DNA of 64,000 bases from Cladopsammia gracilis (lineage: Eukaryota > Cnidaria > Anthozoa > Scleractinia > Dendrophylliidae): positions 248,001-312,000 of the forward strand of contig JAJGOT010000117.1 in the NCBI GenBank assembly GCA_022457155.1. The letters are read 5' to 3'. The notes below the pieces were generated by a model. That model did no database searches, was not told the DNA's origin, and saw nothing but the letters and a program-made list of their open reading frames with translations. The number at the start of each line of letters is the position of its first letter. The stretch's first letter is position 1. This document shows, piece by piece, positions 47,140 through 60,495 of the stretch. Both the position numbers and the translations under genes were made by a program.

Positions 47140-50100
47140 TCTGAAACTTGTTTCTTGTTACGATCAAAACCTCTTGGTGAAATGTCAGGATCGACTAAGT
47201 TATGGGGACAGCGAAGTTCAATTATAAAGCCCCGCTTGGCACACGACCAGGATAAATTGCGGAAAGGATTTTAATTAGTGGGTAGCTTGTCAGGAAGTGA
47301 CGATAAGATCTTCTAAAGCGTCAACATAATGACAGCTGCTTTAAACAATGGATCATGTTTATCCCGTTTTAGTAAAGCGACATTTTTTAGCTCCAGCGAT
47401 ACAAAGAAACATGAAAATAACTTTAGGTCAGTCTGTCCTGATTTGATAAAGTTCTCCCGGCGTTAGAATTGGAACAGATCAAGGATAATTTACCGGAAAC
47501 TAATGACAACAGTCAATGGACCGACAGTAATGTACCACCAGTTGTACTCGGAGGGAGGGGGCGGGGGGGGGGGAGGCTAATTTCGTATATAAGCTATATT
47601 AACTAGTACGTGCCGCATTCAAGGGTATGGCTTTCAAACAGTTTAGTCTGGTATAGGGTATAGAAATCAGCGAGTTTGATCTAGTATAAGGCATCATTTC
47701 TCGGGAAACTGATCAGTGGTATGAAAATAGAGTTTCTGAAAAACAGCGAATCTGGGATAGGGTGACGAGGGGATTTTTGGTGTCTCGTGGAATAGGGTTG
47801 TAAAATGCAGCTATGGTGTGGTATCAGGGGGATAAGGGGTTCAGAGTCCCATCGGCACACGACCACCCAAAAATGTGCAGATTACCCCTCCCCCGGCCCC
47901 CGGTCAGTTGTACGTTTATCCTCCAGTCCCGGCCATTCATCAAGTACATTGGTATTTTAAAGTTGAACAAGTACATAAGAACAACGCTCAGACCTGATTT
48001 AGTTTTAGGATTTGGGGATAATATTAATAGTTCACCTAACGGTGATTTTCGTTCTAAAAGGTTTCATTTTTGCTTTTGCTAGTTTTGCCATGCAGTTGGA
48101 AGATTTTAAAGGTCAAGAAACTTTGGCTTCAAAGATACCTGATCGTGACAGTGTATCATGATCGATTTCACATTTTCCTATTGTTTATTGTTCTTTTCTA
48201 TATCCTGTTGTCATATCGCGTAACAAACTACGCAAGAATAGAACTTGGCCTTGGGAAACTTCCAAGATATATTAACTCACTTGGTCACTTAAAAATTCAC
48301 AGTTTATGGAAAAACAACTTACTTAACGGAAGGATGTGGAAGGACCTCCACTTGGCCTAAGTTTTTTAATTGTTTACAGGAATAACGCCGGAAAGCTTCC
48401 AATGTAATGATAAGGGACACGAGGTTATAGGAAATTGATTCCTCAGAAGTGAAGAATATCAAAATTGAAGAAAAATCCTGTTTTTAAACATTATTCGAAA
48501 CAAACCGAGCACCATAAGAAATTGTTGCTGAAGATTTTTCATTTGAACGGTGACACTTCAGAATTTTATTCACAGATTGGAAAGTGCCAAGCAGATTAAA
48601 TGGCTACTAGAATGCAAAACAGTCCGAATTTTTGCGCGAACCCATCGAGAAGAAGCGACGATTTGGAATCATCGCTGCGCGCCTCTTCTCGCGCTCGAGT
48701 TTCGGCGCTTCGCGCCTTCCTTCCGAAATTGAGAGCAAAAAACCAACTGTTTTGGGAAAAAAAATTATGCTGTTTTTTTTTTTAGTGCAAGGATCTCCTT
48801 ATCTATACTAAGCAGACGTCGCAGATAAGTTTATTTGCAGAGTCGTACGGGGCTGCTTTTAAAAGTAACAGCATTTTGTCTGTTCTGGAATTTTCCGAGA
48901 GCGCTAAATTTTACACGTGCAGATATTTCAAACGTGAAAGGAAATATGGAGTAGGACACAGTTATGAAGTGGCGCGATGCACGAAGAAAACAGATATCGA
49001 TTTCCATAAAAAAAAAAACAATCAACTCCTCAGCATTGGTTCCGCTTGTGACGTCATCCGAATTTTAAATTACTGTATGCTGAAGTTTTCTTTCCTTTTA
49101 ACTTTTTCGAGATGTCAGTGATGTTAATCTTTGGGTTTATTTTAATTGTGTTATCATCTTGATTCATCCCTTTGATCCGAAAAACAAACTATAAAAGAGC
49201 TCTAAAATAAATAGGTTCGGCTTGTGTCAAATCAATTTTAAAAATATGTTTATCAAATCATGAGAAGTGTCACAATTGTTTCCTCTCAGCAAGAGCACAT
49301 GCTCTCAGAGTTCAAAAAAGTTAAAATTGAACTCAGAGACTACAAAGAATCCCATTGTCAAAATTTAACAACTCTTGTGGATAATCTTGAGATGTCTGAC
49401 CGCAATGTTTAAAGGTAAACAACGTTAACGTTAAAAATAACAGGGCAAAGTGATCCTTGCGGCGGAGAAAACACAGAGACAAGAACAACAGAATAAAACG
49501 TGTGCGTGCTTCCGACATATTTTAGTTTATAACACAAACCTTTGACGGGGGCTAAAACAAAAAAATTAGTATATACAACTACAGTCGTTTACAGTGTATT
49601 TCGTCATGACGTTCAAGTGCTCAAGTAGTTTTTTTTTTTTTTGGTCTATTTTTTGCTAGGGCAAGTATTACGTATTCTAACCCACTCCAAACTTGAGACC
49701 ATTTACAACCGTATGCGGCTGGCTTAGAGAGCATTACACCAGAGATTAGATGTTACATAGACTTGCCTGCAAGTCGAGCTACGAAGCGCGAAAGCGAGCG
49801 CGAAGCGCGAGAGCACCGGGGTCTTTAAACCGGAAACGAGAAGCGAACGACTTTGAGACAGTCTAGATGTTACAGAGAATGCCAAATCAAACGACTTGGC
49901 AAAATTTTGAAGGCCGACAATCTTTTGATTACCGAGTTATGGGAAAAAGAATATTTTGAAAATTAGATAACTTTGTACGCGTCCGCCATCGGGAGACCGA
50001 ATTTACATTTTAAAGAAATTCTAATACAGCTAAAATTTCTTTATGATCGTTTCTGTTCAGTTCAAAGATTCAAAAGACTTCTCAGATTTGCATTCCTCGC

Positions 50101-50270
50101 TTTAGAAAAATCTACAAGCTGAGTGAAAAATACTTGATTGTTTCGCACATGGAGACGTTCAGCAAGACCGCCAAAAATGTTAAAATGCTATATCTCCAAA
50201 GAAGTGTAATGTTTTGACATGAAACTTGGCACGGTGATTTCTATTGGCGATGTGAAGAACCTGTTAAAAT
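47140..50270. other. Region upstream of the EGF-like gene; no gene seen
   Basis: Contains G-runs near 47540-47570, a T-run near 49630 and non-coding AT-rich sequence. Frames up to about 96 codons lack recognisable domains or splice context. Confidence 0.5.
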
Positions 50271-50276
50271 TAAAAG

Positions 50277-51840
50277 AAGGGCCGTGTAGAATAAGCTGTT
50301 TACATTTAAGAATTTTGATGACGTCACGTGAAAACGAAGAATTATTTTAGATTAAACTTTGCAAACCAATCCGAATTTTCCGTTCCCGGTGCGCGCGGCG
50401 GGGAATTCGAACGCGTCCGTTACAGACGATGGTTTGGAGCACGTTCTGTTTTACTAGAGGCAAAAATTTGGTAATTTAGAAAGGAAACGGCCAGTATTTG
50501 TGCATAAATTGTTATTTCAGTCTCACCGTCGGTGGGAAACAGGAAATTCGTGTACATTACAGCTTGCACAGCCAGCATTGTAATCCGGTTACCGCACACA
50601 AAACTGCGTAGAATGTCATTGTGGAAAAATATGGCCATTTTTGATCCGATGTTTACTCTTTAACTCGACAAGAAAGAATTTTTCCTATTTTAAAACATAA
50701 AATGACATTGAATACTGAGAGCAACTGAAGGCTTGAGATAGAGTGAAGATACGGGTAGCAGGTGGATCTGTCTTGTACAAACTCAAAAGGTAGAACCACC
50801 TTGTTCAATATAATAAACAGTGCCACAGGAAAGTACTCAGTCCCCAGTAGCTTTCATTTGAATGGTCACACTTTAGAAAAGAAGGGCCGTGTAGAATAAG
50901 CTGTTTACATTTTAGAATTTTGATGACGTCAGGTGAAAACGAAGAATTATTTTGGATTAAACGTTGCAAACCAATCCGAATTTTCCGTCCCCGGTGCGCG
51001 CGGCGGGAAATTCGAACGCGTCCGTTACAGACGATGGTTTGGAGCACGTTCTGTTTAGGCAAAGACTTGTTAATTTAGATTTTTGATCCGGTGTTTACTC
51101 TGTAACTCGATAAGACAGAATTTTTCATATTTTAAAACATAAAATGACATTGAATACTCAGAGCAACTGAAGGCTGCTCAATAGCTTTCATTTGAATGGT
51201 CACACTTTAGGATTTCATCCACAGACTCAAAAGTTAGAACCACCTTGTACAGCATAATAAACAACACCACAGGAAAGTACTGCTCAGTAGCTTTCATTTG
51301 AATGGTCACACATTAGGATTTCATCCACAGACTCAAAAGTTAGAACCACCTTGTACAGCATAATAAACAGCACCACAGGAAAGTACTGCTCAGTAGCTTT
51401 CATTTGAATGGTCACACATTAGGATTTCATTCACAGACTCAAAAGATAGAACCACCTTGTACAGCATAATAAACAGTACCACAGGAAAGAACTGCTCAGT
51501 AGCTTTCATTTGAATGGTCACACTTTAGGATTTCATCCACAGACTGTCAGAGACTCAAAAGTTAGAACCACCTTGTACAGCATAATAAACAGTACCACAG
51601 GAAAGTACTCAGTGCTCAGTAGCTTTCATTTGAATGGTCACACTTTAGAAAAGAAGGGCCGTGTAGAATAAGCTGTTTACATTTTAGAATTTTGATGACG
51701 TCACGTGAAAACGAAGAATTATTTTAGATTAAACGTTGCAAACCAATCCGAATTTTCGTCCCCGGTGCGCGCGGCGGGAAATTCGAACGCGTCCGTTACA
51801 GACGATGGTTTGGAGCACGTTCTGTTTGGGCAAAGTCTTG
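50277..51840 (+). repeat. Three direct copies of a 180-bp segment
   Basis: Copies at about 50277-50455, 50880-51058 and 51652-51833 share GAAGGGCCGTGTAGAATAAG, GCAAACCAATCCGAATTTTC and GCGTCCGTTACAGACGATGG. The last two are 771 bp apart and enclose part of the satellite, forming a higher-order repeat. Confidence 0.85.
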
Positions 51841-52235
51841 TTAATTTAGATTTTTGATCCGGTGTTTACTCTGTAACTCGACAAGACAGAATTTTTCCTA
51901 TTTTAAAACATAAAATGACATTGAATACTCAGAGCAACTGAAGGCTGCTTTCATTTGAATGGTCACACTTTAGGATTTCATCCACAGACTCAAAAGTTAG
52001 AACCGCCTTGTACAGCATAATAAATAGCACCACAGGAAAGTTCTGCTCAGTAGCTTTCATTTGAATGGTCACACTTTAGAAACTCAAAAGTTAAAACCAC
52101 CTTGTATAGCATAATAAATAGCGACCACAGGAAAGTACTGCTCAGTATTTTTCATTTGAATGACCTTGAATTGAATGGTCACACTTAGGAAACTCAAAAG
52201 TTAAAACCACCCTTTACAGCATAATAAATAGTACC
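50790..52235 (-). repeat. 106-bp satellite array with interrupted higher-order structure
   Basis: Units of about 106 bp contain TTTCATTTGAATGGTCACAC, GGATTTCATCCACAGACTCA, AAAGTTAGAACCACCTTGTA and CAGCATAATAAACAG. The half with CATTTGAATGGTCACAC and ACAGACTCAAAAGTTAGAAC is the mirror of the 88-bp array at 41247-42215. Confidence 0.9.
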
Positions 52236-52239
52236 ATAA

Positions 52240-53640
52240 ATAAACTTTGCCTACGAGATATTCATTAAATGAGAACATTAATTTTATATATATATATAAA
52301 AAAATGAGGGTGCCCGTGTTGGTTAAGGTGCTAAAACTACTCAAAACTCAAAACGTGCTTAAGAGAACATGCTAAAGAAGACATTGCATACATTGCGTTG
52401 GGCATAGGTAAACTTTTTACATTCGTTTTAGACAGAGAAGTCTTAGCGCTAGGCAAATATCAGACAAAATCCGTTTTCCTGATTACTAAAAACTGCAGTT
52501 CAACTCTATTTCTCTCATTAATTAAATTTTATAGAAATTTAATGGGGACTTTTCTCATACAAAGGTTTTGGGTACTTGATTAGAAAATAGGTGGGGTGCC
52601 CGTGCTCGATTACGAGAAAACAGCGACTTATTTTTTAGCGAGTTTAATCTCAAAGGAAACCTCTATGTTCTAAATGTGCGTGCGCTCGTGCACGCGATAA
52701 TTACGCAAGAAGGTATGCGCAGTAAGTGATGCGCAGCGTAAAACCGTGGAAACTGGTCCGCGTTGTTCAAAGCACGATTTAGCTAACCCAGGATTAGCGT
52801 CAATTTTGAATCCAGTTAAACAACTCAACAATCGAAAATTTTCCAAAGTTTTTTGCCCTTCAGTTTCGACTTTAACTTATCTTCACTAGCTACAAATAAC
52901 ATTTTGAAAACATTTTTAAACAGAGAAATGGAATCCTCGGTTAACTTTTAATCCGGGATTAGCGTAATCTCGTACCCAGATCTCCCACGGTCAGTTCAGT
53001 ACAAGCACGGGTGAGATATGGGTACGAGAATCGAACAACTGGGCCCTGGCGTGCGTTTCTCGAAAGTCCCGAAAACGTTTCGGACCCGAAAAGCTGTGTT
53101 ACGTGCAGAATGTTTACCAATAAAGATTCGGTTTTTGTTGAATTTGAAAGCTAAGCAATAAAATCTTACGTTTACTACACAAATTTAGCTGATTTGTGGA
53201 CTAAAAAGTTCAAAACGTAACTGCGTGTTTGCAAGGACCACCGTAACAAAATAGAAGCACCGGATCCTGTAGTAAAGGATCTAATCAGCGTAAAAATAAA
53301 ACAGTGACAAAAGCAAGGCTGATTAAGCGGTACGGAAATTGTATTTGAATCCAATATTTCAAAAGGCAAAGCCTTTCTTCTTCAGGGTCTTACAGGTTTT
53401 GACTCTTTAGGCAAAAAACGTTACAATTTAAACGTGGAGTAGTAATGGGATACCATAATAATAATAATAAGAAGAAGAAGCCTACTTAAAACGTAAAAAC
53501 GTTAAAAAATAATAAGAAACGTTACAATTTGAAATTTGAAAAATATACACAAGTGACCTAATATAGTAACTAAAGCAAACGTCGAGATCTAAAAAAACGT
53601 TACAATTTGAAATTTAAAAAAGAGTATGGAAACTAGAAAC
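52240..53640. other. Intergenic stretch
   Basis: No gene seen. There is a short (TA)n at 52290-52300 and (TAA)n/(GAA)n at 53455-53480. Sequence at 53350-53390 on the - strand has a hammerhead-like CTGAAGA ... GAAA arrangement. Confidence 0.4.
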
Positions 53641-53646
53641 AAACAA

Positions 53647-53910
53647 GTCATGTTTCATCTCTTCTATTTATACCTAGGGGTTCAAGAGTTTGACCTCTCT
53701 CAATGAGATACGCCTCTCTTGCTTTTCGTACACCGTCACGATTAGATTTAACGAGTTCAAGAGGAATAAGTTGCATGTCAGAAGCGGTGTGGTTAGTAGA
53801 AAGAAAATGTTCTGAGACTGCAGTAGGTTTAGAAATGTTAGTATGTTTGTCAACTGTTCTGCGATGTTCATTAAAGCGGTCTTTGAGTCGGGCCCGAAAA
53901 GTCTTCGGGA
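53647..53910 (-). pseudogene. Second Penelope-like GIY-YIG endonuclease fragment
   Basis: The - strand reads FRARLKDRFNEHRRTVDK, then PTAVSEHFLSTNHTASDMQL and NRDGVRKAREAYLIERGQTL, ending INRRDET and a stop. This is the C-terminal half of a Penelope-type endonuclease of a different subfamily from the copy at 5690-6091. The frame is lost upstream of FRARL. Confidence 0.75.
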
Positions 53911-54673
53911 GCCACGAGAAACGACATAAAAAATGCTTCGTCTTATAGTATATTCAAGCGTGTGATCAAACCATTTTAAGGGTCTGACAGAATGCAACCT
54001 AAATACCTTAACACCTTATATCTATATTTTCCTCTAAACACACTTATATACTTAAATAAACGACTTTTTCTTTATTTCTAAAAATGCCGCCTAGTATTTA
54101 AATAGCCCGTGGAGGAAAATCTCTATTCCTCATAAGCTCGGCTTCTCGGAGGTTTCCCCGCCACAGTCACTCCTCCCAAGTAATGTACAAATTTCAAATT
54201 TAATGTTAATTAACTTATTTATTATCGTTTTTATTCTGCTTGTAATCCATTGTGTGTGGCAAAATAATAAAAATAAAAATAAAAAATAAACGCACGCCTG
54301 GACCATTATTTTCGAGTTTTGACTGATATAAATATTCCTTTTGGCTTTTTAAAGTAACACAAAAAATGGTGAAAGAGCCCCATATCCAAACATCTCGTTA
54401 GCGACCGCGACCACAGACGCAAATTAAACTGAATGTGTCGCAGTGCAAGTCCAATAAAACGAAAATTCTGTCCCTTACATCAAAAGTTCAGTATGATAAA
54501 ATATCAGTTGCGCTTATAGATGCTTTGTACATTGAAATTATATTTTGATCGGTCGCTTGTAAAAAAAAAAAACCGGGAGGTTCGCCTAAGGGATCTATAA
54601 TCTCAAGCATTCTTTGCCTTTCTATAGACTCGCTCATCACCTGTATTACCAGAATCAGATATACCTTATTCTC

Positions 54674-55048
54674 ACTAAATTTCGCGATTTTCGCGTTTAG
54701 GAAAAAATCGCGAAAATTAAAATCGCGAAATTTAATACCATATTACAATACCATATTATAATGCCATATTATACTGTATAAAAAAACAATGCATAAATTA
54801 TTAAGGTTGAGGAGATACTGGATATAGCGGTGCTTTGACTCAGGAACCTCAACGTTGACGATGCCACCTCGTAAATGTAGAAAGCGCGTAACTTTTGATA
54901 TATTTTTATATTTTTTTCTTTTAGGGCTTGGGAGATTAAAGAAATGGAAAGTTTGCGAAATTAAATACACTTTTGTTCACCTTTTTCCAGGAATTGCGAA
55001 AATTTATACTCGCGAAATACAGCTCCCGAATTTTCGCGAAACTAAGTA
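54674..55048. mobile_element. MITE-like repeat with CGCGAAA ends
   Basis: Imperfect inverted sequences ACTAAATTTCGCGATTTTCG and TTTTCGCGAAACTAAGT. Boundaries are approximate. Confidence 0.35.
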
Positions 55049-55224
55049 CGCGCGAAAATAGAGGAGTTCACGCTCTAAATAGCATCATGGGTAATCAGGG
55101 CAAGATGGCGGGAAATTCAAAGATTTGTATTGGAATTCAAAGCCAGCTAATTCTTCATGAATTCATATATTTGACACTTTCTCTTTGAAAAGTGTAACTT
55201 ACGAATTCAAAGAAACAATACACT

Positions 55225-55379
55225 AAGTCTGGAGTGCAAAGAAGTCCGTGATCAGTGTTTAGAAAACCTTGATTTCTCCATACATTTTCTGTAATTCGAC
55301 AGTATCAAAATTACAGAAAATGTATGGGAAAATTGAGGTTTTCTAAAAACTGATCTTGGACTATTATGCACTCCAGATT
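55225..55379. mobile_element. 155-bp palindromic MITE
   Basis: Arms AGTCTGGAGTGCA, then ATCAGTGTTTAGAAAACC and CATACATTTTCTGTAATT, are mirrored in the right half. Confidence 0.65.
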
Positions 55380-55940
55380 CAGCTTATTGTGGCGCAACGC
55401 GCCGAGAAAAAATAAAAACCGTCTCGCGAGCTTCTTCTAACCGTTTATGCGGTTAATTTCACTCATGATATTCAGAGAACGGACCTCTGGATCCAGGGTG
55501 CTTTGAAGGCGACTGTGGATCCTCATCCGGGAACTTCCGCTCTACTCGCAATGCCATATGGGCCTTGAACTTTCGCGAGTGTTTTGACCGCGAAAAATTT
55601 GAACGAGCTTTTCTTCGAAAATTACTCCAAAACAGGTCAGTTTACATATTAAAACTTTTAAAAAGGAGTAAGTAATGTTCTAGTTAGCTTTTATATTTCA
55701 TTTTTTAATTTGAACGATCGTTTTTGGTTTAGTTTCGAGGTGTTATGCGTTCGCCGTGACTCCACGTGCAAAATGGCTTCGTGGCTGTGTCGACTCTGCG
55801 AACTCAAACAGAGCAAAGAGAATGACTGTTAAATGAGCAGAAAACTTCCCCCTTTGGTTAAAGACAACTAGAGGATGTACAAGGTATGCATGAGGATTAA
55901 CACTTAACATACCAGGTTAGAGACATATATGTTATTTACC

Positions 55941-56918
55941 CGGCATAGTAAATCGAACGTTCGGAAATCGAACTTAATCGAACTCAATCCGTGGATTGAG
56001 TTCGATTGAGTTCGGCAATCGAACGAAATCGAACACCGGACTTTCAGTGAGTTCGATTTCCGAACAAATCGAATTCAATCGAACAAATCGAACTCAATCC
56101 GTCTGATTGTGTTCGACTGAGTTCGGAAACCGAAACTCAATCGAACACAATTAAATGGATTACGTTCGATTGGCCCTGGTAAACCTATACAAAGCAAGCC
56201 CAAAGCAAGCCCATCAAAGCAGGTTTTTCTTGTGCTTTTTTACAATTTATTCAATAACAGAAACCCCATTTATAAACTGTCCACGGCAGTTAAGAGAACA
56301 GAACAGAACAGAGCAAGGCCATCATTACTCCCGCGTGCGTATTCCGAAATTGTTGTACCCTTTCCTTTTTTAGCTAACTTACAATTGCGGCAAGACAACT
56401 CGAAGGATTACTTTTATGCACAAATACAAGCAAATTACTAACCGCGACACACGCAGCGGCATACAGTAGATGAATGAAGGTGACCTAATTGTCCGCGCTC
56501 GTTTACAATTCGGAATGCATGGCCTTTCTCACCTATTTTCTTTAAAACCTTGAAACTTCGTCATCCTTGACGTCAAAGCGGCATTCCTGGTAGCCTTTTA
56601 CTACGCATTTGAAGCTTACAATCCACAGCGCATCTGAAGCCATTTCTGCGGAATTTCTTCGTTTACGAAAAACATGTGCGCTACACTCCGGGCTGAAGTA
56701 ACTTGAACTTCCAAGATCTGGTTATGGATTTCCAACGCCTGCTTTACACAAATCACGAGTTCGAAAATCGAACGTTCGATTGGGTTCGATTGATTTTTTT
56801 TTCTTTTCGGTGAGTTCGATTTCGTTCGATTGCCGACCTCAATCAAACTCAATCCATGAATTGAGTTCGATTGCGTTCAATTGAAATTTAGTTCGATTGG
56901 GTTCGATTTACTATGCCG
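55941..56918. mobile_element. 978-bp inverted-repeat element with CGGCATAGTAAATCGAAC ends
   Basis: The ends CGGCATAGTAAATCGAAC and its exact mirror are followed inward by many short GTTCGATT/AATCGAAC repeats. No transposase frame is seen. Confidence 0.65.
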
Positions 56919-57019
56919 AGGGCTGTACTCAAGACTGAGGGCACAGTTTTTTCCTACTTTAATTCTGCGATTCGCCAAGAAAATCGTTCATGTACAGCTT
57001 TCCAAGAAATATTTCTTAC

Positions 57020-57422
57020 GCCCGGTTTCCACTCTCCGGCGATCGAGCGATCGCAGCGACAACGATCGTGGCGATCATAGCGATCATATGGAAACCACTC
57101 TCCAGCGATCGCAGCGACGGCAAAAATACCATGATGCACTGCGTACGCTCACTCAAAGGGTGCGATTTGGCCCTTTTTATGAAAGAAGTGCAAAGAGACG
57201 ACTGTCTTTATAAAAAGTCTTAAAAACAATTCACAGCCACTTGGTTGAATTTCAAGAATGAGGCGAAACGATATTGTCAGACCCAGGTCCCCTCGATCTT
57301 CATTCACTTTCTCAGCGATCGCAGCGATCATATAGAAACCATCAATCACTGCGATCGCTGAACTATTTTTTTCAGCGATCGCAACGATCGTAGCTATCGT
57401 AGCGATCATATGAAAACCAGGC
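57020..57422. mobile_element. MITE with GCGATCGC-rich subterminal repeats
   Basis: Ends GCCCGGTTTCCACTC and the mirror GCCTGGTTTTCATATGATCG. Internal copies of GCGATCGCAGCGA and CGATCATATGGAAACC occur in both orientations. Confidence 0.55.
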
Positions 57423-57761
57423 TTTACGTGCCGCGTAAAGCTAAACTGACACAACGTGCGCAAACTCTGTAATCTTTACAACTTTCTCTTCATTAAAAAA
57501 AACATAAATTTGCAAAGTGAATTCATTTCTACCAGTTAATGCCTCTCAGTAGAATAAATGGCTCTTGTGTTTATCTCCGGCGAGAATAGAGAAATGTTCT
57601 TGCCTACAGCGAAGCCGTGGAAAGCTGAATTATAACTTTAAAAACTTTTCAAATTTTTCTATTAAAATAAAAGTCAAGCAAAATTTATTTATAGCAGGGC
57701 GCAAGCTTAAACTGAGCTATTCTAATGTAAAAATCATATTTTCTTGAATGAAAACTTGTAG

Positions 57762-58079
57762 AATAGGCCTTATCACGGTTTTTCCAAATTTTTATATTGG
57801 CCTGATAGCAAAAATCCATCGACACTACTGGAAAAAGCGGTCCGGTAATGGAGATATAGCTCCGCAAAGTCGGCAAATTTCACAGACGTTCGTATCGCGC
57901 AGGATACAAACATCTGTGAAATTTGCCGACTTTGCAGAGCTATATCACCACTATTTTAAAAGATATTGCTTTTAAACTCGGCCATTGTACTAATTTTGAG
58001 ATGCTTTTTCCAGTAGTGTACATGGATTTTCGCCATCAAGCTAATATAAAAATTTGGAAAAACCGTGATAAGGCCTATT
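57762..58079. mobile_element. 318-bp foldback MITE
   Basis: Outer arms AATAGGCCTTATCACGGTTT and mirror, and an inner hairpin with GCAAAGTCGGCAAATTTCAC mirrored. TAG flanks both ends (57759-57761 and 58080-58082). Confidence 0.65.
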
Positions 58080-59366
58080 TAGATAAAAGAGGGTAAAAAC
58101 CGAGAAATAAAAGCATACAAACCGAGCAATGTAGTGAAAGTTCGAATTATCTCGGAAAATCCGATCGCGAAATGGCGTGTAAATTATTGACAACAAACTA
58201 GTACGACTAGAATGACAAATTGCAAGACTTTTTAATGAAAATTCACAGGAAAAAAAAAAAACAAAACCGGAAAAATAAGAATACTTAAATCAAATGGAGC
58301 TAAAACGTTTGTAAAAAAGCCTTTGATTGTCTAATTACAGTAATTTTTAAGCCACAAATGACGCTTTGTAAAGAACAACAAAAAATGCCCAACAAACTAT
58401 AAAATGACCAAATCATAAAATCCAAACTTACACTCGCCTTTTCGCGGAATAACATCGGCTTTTAATTTTACGGCTGATTTCTCCTTCCACTGAGTTCATC
58501 TAGCTCTTTTTCTTCATCGAGTCTTTTTGATACTTTGTTCAAGCGTTAAGATCTTAAGCGTGTTTTCGGATCTTTGTTTGTGGGCCGATGTCAACCGTGG
58601 TGAAACTTTGTTGGTTTTCTTTTCTTCGTTTGTGTCGTTAGATATTTTATCTGGCCAATGAAAATTCACTTTCGCTTTGGTAACTTTCGTCTGGGTCCAT
58701 AATTTACGAGAAAATTCAATGATATGAAGCTTTAAACAACAAAATCTTTCTGTAAAATTAGGAGCCGACCATACGTGGGGTCCGGATGGGAAAATCCGGA
58801 CTGCTGGAGCGCGCGTCATTAGCCAATTAAATTCAAGGATTTAGGATTCCGGACTGCTGAGATGCTTCAAAAAAAAATAATTGAGGTTATGTTTGCGTAT
58901 AATTGCATGCGCATGCATGTTTAGCGCACATGTGTACAGTTTGAGAAAAACATGTTGTGAATGTAGGGTAAATTTTAAGGAGGCTCGTACCCATTTCTCA
59001 AGTCCACACCCTTTCAATTTTAATGGGCCATATCTTTTGTTGTAGTGCATAAAAACACAAGCCACTTTGCATGCAAACACACAATACATTGAACTTTATG
59101 GGAGTATAAGATTTGTTTACATCGGTGCTTCCATGGCAACGGAATGGTAATCCTCTGAAATTCACAAGTTGCGGAGTTTCTCTAGATCAAGAGAAATTTT
59201 TGTAAAACCCGCTAGTGGACTAATTGATTAGACCATGGGCTTCAACTGGACAAAGTTTGAAAGAAATGTATGAGAGCGTTTTCGAAATTTTTAGGGATGA
59301 AGTTTTGGGGATTATAAATACAGTGAAAACCATACTATCGACATAATTGGCTAATATCTAAAGAAA

Positions 59367-59570
59367 ATGGTGCGCGATGGGGATGCAGTTCCATCTCATA
59401 GTAGTTTGATTCCATTTGAAATGGTGTGTGAAAAAGTGAGGGGGTTGCTTTGGCCGATTGCGAGAAAGAAGGATTTGATTAGCGTGCGTTCAGCTGCTCC
59501 CGTTGCCATTTTTGTATGTAATTTGGTCTACGCCTACAAATATGATGATAATTTGGAAACCGCGAGATAA
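59367..59570 (+). CDS. Unknown 67-codon frame in the left arm
   Basis: Starts MVRDGDAVPSHSSLIPFEMV and includes VCEKVRGLLWPIARKKDLI and a hydrophobic AIFVCNLVYAY. The right-arm mirror keeps the same length with few substitutions. No domain recognised; it may be chance conservation within young arms. Confidence 0.2.
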   Translation: MVRDGDAVPSHSSLIPFEMVCEKVRGLLWPIARKKDLISVRSAAPVAIFVCNLVYAYKYDDNLETAR

Positions 59571-60495
59571 ATTTTTTTAAAAATTTGACAATCTCAAGAT
59601 TGATCATCAATTTATATGGCCTGCAAGTTTCAAGGACATTGAAGACATGCAAGGCAATAAAATAGGGCCTCCAATGTACCAATTTTTTCCCACAGATTTT
59701 GTGTTTACAAGTGAGCGTCCTCATTATTCACGAGTATTGTTTTCGAGTTTCATATGCGTGTGCAAAACTTTACAAAAAAATTTATTTGCATCGAACAGAA
59801 CGCTCGATTGCTTTCCGAAGAATTTTCCGAAACATGCTAATAACTGGCTTGCGTTACGAATAGCAATGACAACAGTACTGATGAAGACAACGTCGGAAAC
59901 GTCACGTTTCATCAAGTGCCGGATGCAGAAATAACACATTTATGATTGTCTCACTCTGGTTATTTGTTGCAATCGGCGTAGCATCTGTTCCTTATTTAGA
60001 TAAAAAATAGTGCAAAGCAGAATTCTCAGCTAAAATATAAAGTTGTCACACTGTTCTTGGGTGTGACATATTAAAGAAGCACTGTTTCTGTTACGTTTAC
60101 AAATTTCCAAATTAAGATATGTTCTTCTTGTCCTGCAATTTTAAAGAGACCCTTGGTATGGCTGCATTTCAGCGTAATAGCACAACATCGAGTGCGTAAT
60201 GTTATTACAATTCTCAAGCCAGCCATTAGCATATTTCAGAAAATTCTTCGGAAAGCAATCGAGCGTTCTGTTCCGATGCAAATAAATTTTTTGCTAAAGT
60301 TTTGCACGTGCATATGAAACTCGAAAACAATACTCGTGAATAATGAGGACACTCACTTGTAAACACAAAATCTGCGGGAAAAATTGGTACATTGGAAGCC
60401 CTATTTTATTGCCTTGCATGTCTTCAATGCCCTTGAAACTTGCAGGCCATATAAATTGATGATCAATCTCGAGATTGTCAAATTTTAAAAAAAAA

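Noticed and set aside
53674..53997. A 107-codon - frame
   Set aside because: It is an out-of-frame shadow of the Penelope endonuclease fragment, which reads in another frame.
59870..59910. CTGATGA ... GGAAAC near the 58979 element centre as a hammerhead
   Set aside because: A stem II and stem III can be drawn but no stem I pairs across the cleavage site.
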